Shown: positions 49,001 through 61,000 of the stretch, piece after piece
How positions within the stretch are numbered: position 1 is the stretch's first letter
Layout of the letters: each line of letters begins with the position of its first letter
DNA from: Astropecten irregularis
Lineage: Eukaryota > Echinodermata > Asteroidea > Paxillosida > Astropectinidae
Length of the DNA: 64,000 bases
NCBI GenBank assembly: GCA_963971285.1
Contig: OZ020249.1
Location: 6,758,001 to 6,822,000 of the forward strand
Reading direction: 5' to 3'
Notes under the pieces: generated by a model
Database searches by the model: none
Told to the model about the DNA's origin: nothing
What the model saw: the letters and a program-made list of their open reading frames with translations, nothing else
Translations under genes and position numbers: made by a program

Positions 49001-52000
49001 TGCACGGCAAGAATCCATAGACTTACAAAGTCTTTCAGATGAAAATGTCACAAAATGTCTCACCGTTTGTTTCAGCTCTGGAAGCATCTCATCCAATACG
49101 CTGAATTTTCCTGAGGAAACGACGACGTCTGGCGAGAGTTTGAATGGAGTCAGAATGTGATAGTCATGACATAGTCTGTGTAGCTCATAGTCAGACATAA
49201 CTGACATATCTTCAAAGATTAACTCTGCCTCCGCATCATAGTGAGTTGGTTCCTGTCATATGAAAACAATACAACAATGATGATACGTTTGTAAATAACT
49301 TATTAGGCCTTTTCACATTGGACAAATCTTGGGGTTGAGGCGGGGTTGAAATCGGAGGCGATTCACACTGGAAATTTTTCAACTCCGCGCCAACCCCGAG
49401 ATTGACTTCAACCCGGATTGAAGTCAACCCTGCTTCGGACCAGGGTTGAGATTTTTTCGCCCCGGGATGTAACGCCCACACGCGTTGCACGCCTTCAATC
49501 CTAACCGTCACAGAAAGCACTTCTCTCCATTGGACTCTGGTTTAGGAAAAGGTCACAAATGTACATTTCCTCTCTTACCAGGCCATCGAGAGTCAGAATT
49601 ACAATGAAAATATAAACACCATCAATTTTTCGCAGAAAGATACTATACTTGCACTTGCAGAGGATGGTATTTATTATTTTTCCAGTACGTAAATGTAAAC
49701 ACCGCTGTAATCAATACCGCATATCGCTAGCGTGAGATCACCAAAATGGCTGCTGCAAATGGTGATCAGATTTTCGCAGCTGTGATTGGTCAATGCAAAA
49801 TAGGGGCGGGGCTTAATGGATCGGTCTATTAAGTTACAGTAGTTGGTGATGACTTTAGGATTCACGGTAAGGTTATCTTCTTACCTTCAGCATGAGTTTA
49901 GACATCTGTCGTAGCTTAGCGTCATCATAATGATTTCTCATTAACAACTCGTGATTTGCAGCTTTACGTAGTTGCATCAAGGCACTTGATAACTTATTCA
50001 TTTCCATCTTAGCTCCTTGACCTAGGTTACGTAGATCCCTAGACAGAGTAGCCTTCATGTTAGAATAGCAGGCTTGTTGGGTGGCAACCATTGGACATCT
50101 CGTAATTTTCTCAGTCTTCTTTGGTAGTTGCTTCAAAACCTGTTAAATACGATCATTTATTTGCATTATTGGGATAACCAAAGACAACGATATAAAAATG
50201 ATCAACAGAAACAATGATTAATTTTTAATAAGCTTTGAGGTCATTGCAATTAGTGTGTCAATAAAACTCGTAAACAGACATTAAATTTTCAGTCATTTCA
50301 TTGTTTAAATGTGTGCTGTCCTTGCCAATTCAATGATTTCATTGTATCAACATAATTTCTTGCATATATCCATTTTCCCTAATAAACAATTTTCGAGTTA
50401 AATCTGAATAGTATCTGGTACACAAATTTCTTTCAATGCATATAAACATGCCAGTTTGAATTTGCCAGACTAAAGACTCTGTTGCTATATCACATGATTC
50501 AGGGCAAGTTTTTGCATAGTGATACCCATCTCTGGAATGGACTGGTTCCTTTGTTACGTAACCAAGCAAAAGCTTGCCAGGAATCATGTGATATAGCAAC
50601 AGAGTCTTTAATCTGGAGAATTCAGGTTTTGTTGTTTACGTATAGTGAAAGAATGGGAGACTTTGGAGAACCGGTCTTCAAGTCAACAGACTTGAACAGC
50701 GCTATTGATCTGACTTGAAGACCGGTTCTCCAAAGTCTCACATTATTGAAAAAGTATTAAAGAGTCTTGTTTAATTTTAACTCGCAAAAGTCTATCTTAT
50801 TGCGTAAATTGTGATTATACTGGGTAGAAATTGAAACTTACCTCTGACTTTAACCTTCTTAGTATAAATGGTTGCATAATCTGTTTAGCATGAGTGATCC
50901 TTCCACGTTCAAATGTGGTCTGCTCGTACGGGTTATCTCTCTTTTGTTTCTGTAAAATAATTCATAGATAAAAATAACAAACATCATCAAAACAATAGAT
51001 TATGATTACCAAGAGAAGCAGATCCCAAAAAGATGACAACATCACGTGTGCCACCATGAGAGGGCGCTCTACTGGTGACATCATTGTACTTGGTCTGGCA
51101 ATTTGAGTGATTCACAATGCGTGTGCCACCATGAGAGGGCGCTCTACTGGTGCCAAAATCACTGTACTTGGTCTGGCAATTTGAGTGATTCACAATGAGT
51201 GTGCCACCATGAGAGGCGCTCTACTGGCGCCTACATCACTGTACTTGGTCTGGCAATTTGAGTGATTCACAATGAGTGTGCCACCATGAGAGGGCGCTCT
51301 ACTGGTGCCTACATGACTGTACTTGGTCTGGCAATTTGAGTGATTCACAATGCGTGTGCCACCATGAGAGGGCGCTCTACTGGTACCTACATGACTGTAC
51401 TTGGTCTGGCAATTTGAGTGATTCACAATGCGTGTGCCACCATGAGAGGGCGCTCTACTTGTACCTACATGACTGTACTTGGTCTGGCAATTTGAGTGAT
51501 TCACAATGCGTGTGCCACCATGAGAGGGCGCTCTACTGGTGACATCATTGTACTTGGTCTGGCAATTTGAGTGATTCACAATGCGTGTGCCACCATGAGA
51601 GGGCGCTCTACTGGTACCTACATCACTGTACTTGGTCTGGCAATTTGAGTGATTCACAATGAGTGTGCCACCATGAGAGGGCGCTCTACTGGTGACACCA
51701 TTGTACTTGGTCTGGCAATTTGAGTGATTCACAATGCGTGTGCCACCATGAGAGGGCGCTCTACTGTTGCCTACATCACTGTACTTGGTCTGGCAATTTG
51801 AGTGATTCACAATGCGTGTGCCACTATGAGAGGGCGCTCTACTGGTGCCTACATCACTGTACTTGGTCTGGCAATTTGAGTGATTCACAATGCGTGTGCC
51901 ACCATGAGAGGGCGCTCTACTGTTGCCTACATCACTGTACTTAGTCTGGCAATTTGAGTGATTCACAATGCGTGTGCCACCATGAGAGGGCGCTCTACTG

Positions 52001-55000
52001 TTGCCTACATCACTGTACTTGGTCTGGCAATTTGAGTGATTCACAATGCGTGTGCCACCATGAGAGGGCGCTCTACTGTTGCCTACATCACTGTACTTGG
52101 TCTGGCAATTTGAGTGATTCACAATGCGTGTGCCACTATGAGAGGGCGCTCTACTGGTGCCTACATCAGAGCCGTAAATAAAGAGAGTTTGGCCAACTCG
52201 GTTTCAGGCATCTCATTTATGATTGGTCAATAGCCCTCACGTGACTACAAGGCGCCATGTTAGCTACCAACTTTGAGTCAATCAATTGCAATATTTCACA
52301 TTTGTCTTTGCCCTATATTTAGGAGAAATGCACATTCCATGGTTTCATGATCACAACATTGTAAAGAGGAATAACGAAGCTTTCCAATGATGTCAGTTTC
52401 ACCGTTCATAGATCCGTAACAAAAAAGATATAATCCCTCAAACTCTCTTTATTTACAGCTCTGGACATCACTGTACTTGGTCTGGCAATTTGAGTGATTC
52501 ACAATGTGTGTGCCACCATGAGAGGCGCTCTACTGGTGACTATAAACTGTAAATCAGATGGAAACTTTGAGTTTTGGTTACTTGGGGTCAATTTCATAAC
52601 TCATCGTATCCTATGTAGGACTGCAATGCATCACAAGTCCTACGATTGAGAGTAAGTTACGATGAGTCTTGTGAAATTGACCCCTGCACATAATGATTCT
52701 TATTAGCTAACTCACCGTAAGACTGAAGATCTTCTGTAATTCCGCAGCATTATCACAGAACATACTGGGCATGACAAAACTCAGCAGTGAAATCAGTTCC
52801 TTCAGGTTGTTCTGCAACGGGGTACCAGTGAGGAGCAGCTTTCTCTCTGCCTGTTAATCGTAATGATAATACTTGCTATATAATTCATATATGAAAACAA
52901 TGTATCTGACATACTGACCTATGTTACATTACAACATGTGATCAAGAACAGAAAGGAAATATTTCAATATCAGTTCTTATACACCAATCCGATGGCGCGA
53001 ACATGGAGGTAAAAAACACTTGCCATTACTGGTGTGTACCCGCCAGTATTTTGTCCGGCAACAAAAGAATTTTCGCTCCGTCGCACTCTACAACTGCAGG
53101 GTGTATGTCTCATGATTAGGGGATGTACACCCTGCAGTATAGAGTGCGGCGGAGCATAAATTCTTTTGTTGCCGGACAAAATACGGGCGGGTACACACCA
53201 GAAATGGGGGTTGTTTTTAACCTTCATGTTCGCGCCGTCGGATCGGTGTATACTGTAATCCGAACTTAAGTTTTTGAGTGGCACCCTCTATTAATTGAAA
53301 AAGAAAATGTGAGTAGTGTTTTAGGGTCTACATGCACTACAACTCCAGCTTGGTGCGTGGTGCGCGATTCATTCCTGAAAGGAACATGGAGTTAGGCCAA
53401 TATACATCATGGACAATATCTCCAAGATTTCCCCATCGGTCTTTTGCTCATGATTAGCTTTCCAGCTTCCCAGATTTCAATCAAAGATGATTGGCGGAGT
53501 ACAAAATAATATACTGACACCACCGCATTTTCTTGTTTAATCAAAAGAGGGCGACCTTCAAAAACATTTGTTCAAATGTCACAGATACGTCATAATAACA
53601 AAAATCATAGTATGCCACATTAATGAAACATAGGGCCTTTACAAAACCACGCTTGAGGCTAGACTTGGGACTTTATTCCCTGCCACCATTTGAGACCCAC
53701 AAAACAAAACAAATCAAAGGGATTGGGCAACATGGCAAAGCCGAAGACCGGCTCCAGCTTCGCCATGCATCTCAAGCCCTTCATTTCATTTAGGACACAA
53801 AATGGCGGTAGCAAAATAAATCCCAAGCCTAGCCTCAAGCCTCATTTCGAAAGGCCCTCAGAATAAAAACTGACATGAAAGAGGGGGCCCTATTGCAACC
53901 TATGAACACTTACCCTGATTTTCATGAGGAGTTTATAGCGTTGTGACTGCATATTCTTCAACATATGAGCTTCATCAAACACAGCATAGTGTATACCCAT
54001 CTTCCTGAATAGACTTCTATCATCTACGTTGCTTATACACATATTGTACCTGTGAGATATGAAAACATGCAATCCGAGTAAAATGATCTGGCCATTTCTA
54101 TTGCAAGATCTTAAAGGTAGTATATCATACTTTGGTAGCATACCGAAAGAGAAATCTTCACGGATTTACCTATAACTTACGGGGTATAAACTAAAGATGG
54201 TGCTAGTAGAAACATACCGTTTAAATCTTTCTGCCAGAAATGCTGTGTTTATCCAGAAAAGAGTAAAACCAGTGATCAAAAATAAAAAAGAAAAGACTTA
54301 AGAAATACTGTGGCCATTTTTCACAGTTTTCTCAAAAAGTGGGCACCGTATGAGACTGAAATGTTCACAGATGACTGTTACTGTATCTCCCTTGATATTT
54401 TGTGCCCATGAATCTGCATTTCTTTGACAAAAACCAAAGTATGAATGTGGTTGAGATAAGGGTTTCAAAGGAGTTTATTTTTAAATGAATGGTTAAAAAA
54501 GGAAACACTATTCACAGAGAACCAGGCTTTTAAGGACTAAGAATAGAACAAGAAATACTGTGACAGCAAGATGCCCAATTTTGTCTTGGGCAAATATGGC
54601 TCTAGACCCGACTCTGTATTGGGAGCTTGCAACTTTTTACTTACGATGTAATGACGACATTACACGTCACATATTCAGCTAGAATATTCTCCCTAAGTTC
54701 CCTTCTTTCTTCTGCACTTCCTGTGTATAGTAAAACCTCTAGCGATGGACACCATGTATGAAGCTCACGAACCCAGTTCTCTGAAAGATACAAAGTAAAA
54801 GTACACATTAATGCACGATACATTTATTTACTGAGGTGGAAAACATCTGATGAAAGACAAACATGAAACATCAGGTCATGAGGACTAGGTTATGTCAGAC
54901 TGTTTTACCATCACACAGTTCAGAGTGCATACTTGAAGACAATACAACAAGATGATACGTGCATACTTTACTATTTCCAGTGTTATCAATCAACTAACAC

Positions 55001-58000
55001 ACAGCATTACACTTGTCTTGGTTACATTATTAAATTTGTTAACCATAGACTGTCAAGCCATAATGAAGTAAATCACAGTTTCTTCAAACTCAGGATGTCC
55101 CAATCATAGATATATAAAAAAAACTAGATGACGCATTGCCTGCTCGTGGACGCTTCTTTAACGGCGGCGCCATTTTAGATGGGAATTTTACATCCGTTTT
55201 TATGGAACGCCGTAGCTATCTTCTTTAGATTGTTTGCTTCGGTAATTCCATCATTCAATTTGGCAAATTGAATGATGAAATTTGCGAACATAATGACAAA
55301 CTGAATGATGGAATTGGCGACCAAAATTACAAAATGGCAAATAAAATGATGAAATTGGCAAAAATGGAATTACCGACAAACAATCTAAGCCACCGAATAT
55401 AGCTGCAGCGTTCCATCATATTTCTGGTGCATCGTGTACCGCGTAGAACGCGGAGCTAGCGCTCTAGTAATTTTAATATAGCTCTATGGTTCATACCTAG
55501 TGTTGATGATGGAACAACAATAAGATGTGGGCCTCCATCTCCTTGCTCCAGTAGATAAGCCAAGAATGCAATCGTCTGCACCGTCTTACCAAGACCCTAA
55601 ACATATCGAGATATAAGATAGCACACTTTTACTATAGTAGAGTTAGTCTATCCAATCTATGTACACATACATGTATCTCTCTCACCATTTCATTCTGTGA
55701 GGGCAACATGAACTGCAACTCAAAGTTTTATAAGAATGTTTTCCTTGCAGAAAATGTTCTCAAAGCTCTTTCCACAAGATGCTAAAAAGGATTAAGATTG
55801 TATGCAAACTAGGCTTGCCCTTCACCAACTTGGATGAGCACTGTATACTCGGTGCTTGTGAGTGCACGTGAAAAAATCATGTGCTGGATCAGGTGGGATA
55901 CAAACCCAAGACCTCCTGCTAAAAGTGCAGATGCCATACCGCTAGGCCACCGAGCTAGCTGGGGTCAGCGAGGTGAATCGAACCCAATATCGCGGCGGGT
56001 ACCACAGTAAATAATAGTATTTTATATTCAGGATTAAGATTGCTTATGTTTGACAACCAGTGAATGACACCGCTGTCGACTTTCAAGCATGTCTCGTAAC
56101 TGTTTATCACTTCAAGATTCAGATATATGATACAGCCATGTCTTAGCTATCACCATGTAGAATTTGAGCTAAATTGGACTAAAATTTAGGGAAAAACCTA
56201 AGACTGAATTACCCAACCTCAAAACCTGATTTTCATCTTTCTTTCAATACACATTATGTGTGTGTTGACCACTTATTCTGGAATACTGCAAATTTATTTT
56301 TAAAGAGTACTCTTTCAATTGATCATATTTTCGACATTTCAGCCCGATTTTTCTCAAATTCTACATGGTGATAGCCAAGATATGGCTGTATCATATAGCT
56401 GAAGCTTGAAGTGATAAACAGTTTAATTTTAACATAATGGTTGCCGAGAGAGTGTTGCGTTTTTTCTGGGACACCCTGTATAGGATATTGATGAAGATAA
56501 TACATTTAAATTTACCATTTCATCAGCAAGTATGCCATTGACTCCTTGCTTATGCATCAGTGCTAACCAATTCAGTCCAATCACTTGATAAGGCTTGAGG
56601 GTGAATCTACAAAAACAAGACATAAACATGCAATGTTAGTCTCAAAAATTACCCTTCAGAAGGCAAAACATCAAACATAACAAGTATGTAAAGGACTACC
56701 AGTATTTAAAGTGACAATAATCAATGCATGTGTAAAGCTTTGTGGTTTAAATGCCATTGACTTGAACATTGTAACTTAAACATTTTTGTTCATAATGAAA
56801 CCGGGCTTTATGGAGTCAATATATGGCCATGTCCCAAATGACTGGCTATGGCTGCTGACTACGGCTGTGGCTGCCAATGCGTCTTCGTACAGGATTCAGC
56901 CAGTAGAATTGGGATGTGCCTTTTGGCCGCGTAGGCGCGCCCTCTATAGTTGATTTGAATCCATGTTTACAAGCATATGAATGCTGAGGTCGGCCCACAA
57001 CAAAGTCACATTCCTTTGTGGCTTGATATTCGTCACACCGCAGTTGAAGCCAGACAATTGGGACACTATGGCAAAATGGCTGCACTGCTAATAGCAGCAG
57101 CCACAGCCGAAGTCAGTCAATAGCGCTCGCCAATTGCGCTAAAAATAGCAGGCTAAATGCTGTGACGTCACACCGGACCTCAGACAAACATTGCAATGTG
57201 TGGTTGGTGTATGTGTGTGCACGACTGTACGTGCATGCATGGTGTACACTACAAGTGTGAGTCAATGCTTGTCTGACATCCGAGGATTTTGTACATGCGC
57301 GCGCTGGCTAAATCACTCATGTGACGACATTAGTGCGGAGTGCTATTGGGACAAGCCCTCACGTTAACAATGAGTTAAACAAAAAGACTTAAGAGTGTTG
57401 AATTGTGAGGAATATTTATACTTGTCTGACAGCAGTGTTGGTTGCTGAGTAATCTGACCGTCTTCAGCTTTGTCATTAGTGTCCTCTCCATCTTCATCTG
57501 GTAGCAGCTTGCTTATAATAGTCTGGATGTTATTGGATATCTTGGCACACTTATTCATCAATGATGTCATGACTTGTTGACTCTGGAATACTTCGCTGCA
57601 GTTCCAGATCAGGGTGGTATTCAGACCCTTGGTGGTGTGAAATTTATCCATCTGCGGAGAAATCAGAGTTATAACATTCAAAGTACAAGAAGCAACAACT
57701 CAAAAAAGAAGAATGCAAGTAATAAACTGCTGCAAACTGCTCATCAGCCAAAATGACCTGAAATAATATCAAATGCTTAAAGTTAGGAGGGCCTGAAGCG
57801 TTTCGATCCTAGCAGGATCCTAGCAGGATCGTTCTCGAAAAAAAGAAGAAGGTAGGTTTGTGGTGACACCATGTAACTCTGGGAGAGTGCGTGGTTCTGA
57901 GAAGAACCGGTGGTATTATCTTGACGTTCTGAACAGTGTGCTCTGTTCATCCTCAGGAGAGTGAGGACGAACTTTGAGTCACTCTCCTGAGGACAAACAG

Positions 58001-61000
58001 AGCACACTGTTTGGAACGTCGAGATAATACATCCGGTTCTTCTCAGAATCACACATTCTCACAGAAGAGATTACATGGTGTCACAGCAAACCTACCTTCT
58101 TTTTAGTACTCCCACCATGCATAGCTTCAAGTCTTATTTAACAACTCACAAACATTCAACTTGATGCATGATTATAAATACAGATTTATAGAGACTGGCA
58201 CAATTTCAGACTGCATAGCTCTCTCTCTGACGTATTTAGTCTTGAGAGGTTTCATGTAAAGAACTCATAACTTGGTGAATCTGAAATAGCAAATGGGGCT
58301 GTTCACGTCTTTAGGAGTTCAGATGTTTTTAAGAGCAATCGATATGGGTCAAGGACTAGGAATAATATTCAGTTGCTTCATTTAGGATATGTGCAACATA
58401 GTAATACCCGGTAGTGAATAAAGATTCTCCACAAATTGCAGTTCTAAATGGTTTGAACTGCCTCCTCTGTGCTGTGGCATAGTGGTCTGGTGTGTCGTAT
58501 TCGAGATATTGTGGTCAATCTACAGATTGTGGGTTCGAATCCAGCCATGGGCTAGTGGTGCTTGCATTCCTTGGGCAAGACGCTTTGTCACATATTGCTC
58601 CTCTTCACCCAGGTGTAAATGGGTACCTGCGAGGGTAGAGATGGCTTTGTGGTTTGATTAGCCTATGTGCGCTTGAAAGTAGCCGGGGGGGCTGTATACT
58701 CCCCAGGGAGTTGAGATGGTTTCAGGAATGTAAATTATGGCCAAATGATCAGGGATAATAATATGTGCATCATATGAGTGTCTTTGGACAGATGTGTGCG
58801 AGGAATAAATTCAGAATTATTATTATTATTATTATTATTATAAACAAACAGGAGTATTATAACTGTAAATCTTACCAAATCATCGTAGTCTTCATACGGT
58901 CTCAAGGCTTCAATCTTCTTGATCTTGACTTTAGAACACTGACTGATACCCAGTAATTCTTCAGGAGTTGCTTCATTGAAGAAGTCTAATATGAGTTCAT
59001 TCATCTTAGTCTGTTCAGAATCTTCCTCACCTAAACCAGATATGAAAGTGTAGAGTCAATATCTTGCATAACGTACAAACAGAGTGTACAACAGGGATGA
59101 GATTGACCAATGATAAAAATGTCTGAAAACAGCTGACAGGGAGCAAAAAAAGTCTGAAATCTGAAAATCTCCTATACTTTTGTACACAGCCTGTGAGGAC
59201 AAAAATCTGAAATCCAAAACACAAAAGTCTGAAATCAGATTTTAATCTGAGAAATCTCATCCCTGGTACAATGTTGTAGTAATGTTCAGCATTTTAGAGG
59301 GGCTGGTAGTTCAAGCTTACTCCCTTTGTTGAAGGTAAGCAGTTTTTGTGGAAGGTGATGGATTGTTAAATATGATTAAGTTGCAGAATAAGATTATTAT
59401 TTATTTATGGTATTGACACCAAGGATTCCTCAAAAGTTCCCTAGGCACTGTAGCTCAAAATCCTGTAGAAACCTTTTATGAAAAGATGATGAGAAGAAGA
59501 TACAGTTTTAGAGGCGGGCAGAAAACCCCAGAGTAATATTCTGGGTAAAACCCACAGAATCAGGTAGGGATTGAAAACCTGATCCACTTGTGGACCGAGC
59601 TGGGTTTGAACCCGGTCCGCAGAGGTGAAAGGCGAGGAAAGAACCGGTACCCTAACCTGACTCCCAACCTAACAAGAAGAGTTTGTCAAAAGAGAACTAA
59701 GTTTTCTGATGAAAATTCCAGCCTTTATTCACTTTTCACTGACTTAAAACGAATCCAGTCAGTTGTCCTTGTGGTTATTTGATGATAAAAATTCAAGTCA
59801 TCACACAAGTACATTTTGAAGGGGTTTAAAAAAAATACAATTTGAATTTGAAACTTTGTGCTTCATGAATTGATTACTCAATAACAAACACAGGGCTTAA
59901 AGATTTTGTTGTAAGCCTTGTATGCAAGTTTTGAAAGTAGGTAAGTAAAAATAAACCGGCAGGTAATTTCCGGGGAAAAGATTCATGTAATGAGCAGGCA
60001 ATGGAATATAGACACAGTATAAACACAGACTAACCATTCAGATCGTTGTTATCTTCATTGGAACTATTGCTGCTAGATGAATAATCTTCATCTTCGCTGC
60101 TCCTGATATCTCTGTCTGGACGTCTCACATTCTTATTACTTGGCTGCTTAGGTCGTGTTATCTTTACAATATAAACAGACATAACAGAATATTAGGATTA
60201 AAAAAACCTTCTGTGCTAAAATTAAACTTGTATTTTATCAAATATTGGCCAATAATCAAATACATAATAAAAGACTGATTAGCAATCCTTTACAGTACAG
60301 TACAGGATTGGTAACATACCCAAATAGAAATGTTCACAGATTTATGTATGACTTTCAGAGTATGAAGATGGTGCTGCTAGAAACATACTGTTAAACTATT
60401 TCCACTCGAAATGGTGTATTTATCCAGACATTAGTAAAACAAAGACAGAAAACAGTTTTGATCTGGGGAAAGATCAAACTCATTCTTTATGTTTTATAAG
60501 AAAAATTGAGTAGGTATTTCACTATTTTCTTGTGATTCAGATGTCCGACTGAGCTTAAATTTTAACAGGTTTATCATTCGTGTACATGTTGGATCAGACA
60601 AAGTGCAAGTGCTGTTCTGTTTAAAACCTTTACCTATCATGTTTTATATCTTTTGAGATTAAAGTATACAGCAGTTTAATGCAAAATGTCAACGTAAAAA
60701 GGATAAATACCTTTGGGAAATATTTGGAAAGACTTTGTTGGCTGTTTTCTTTGTCAGATGCGTGTTCAACCTTGCGACGTTTTCTCTTTTGAACCTTCTT
60801 GCCTCGACTCACAGCTTTCTCATCTGAGCAAACAGAGAAGAAACAAAACATCACAAGATAAATTGGTGCTTGCATTAGAGGATCAGGAGAAAAAGAATAG
60901 AAGATTTTTTTTGTTTTTTATGAAAAATCGCCAATCACAAGGCCCAAAGCAGGCCACTCGAGGTGATGGCTAAAACGAGGAGAAAAGGGAACAAAGAAGA

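Noticed and set aside
51190..52122. 310-residue minus-strand frame with [11 protein letters not shown] repeats
   Set aside because: It is the 78-bp minisatellite read in frame. The opposite strand is equally open, it sits inside a SMARCAD1 intron, and unit lengths vary between 78 and 75 bases.
51040..52165. CRISPR-like array
   Set aside because: Units are contiguous with no unique spacers and the host is an animal. It is a minisatellite.
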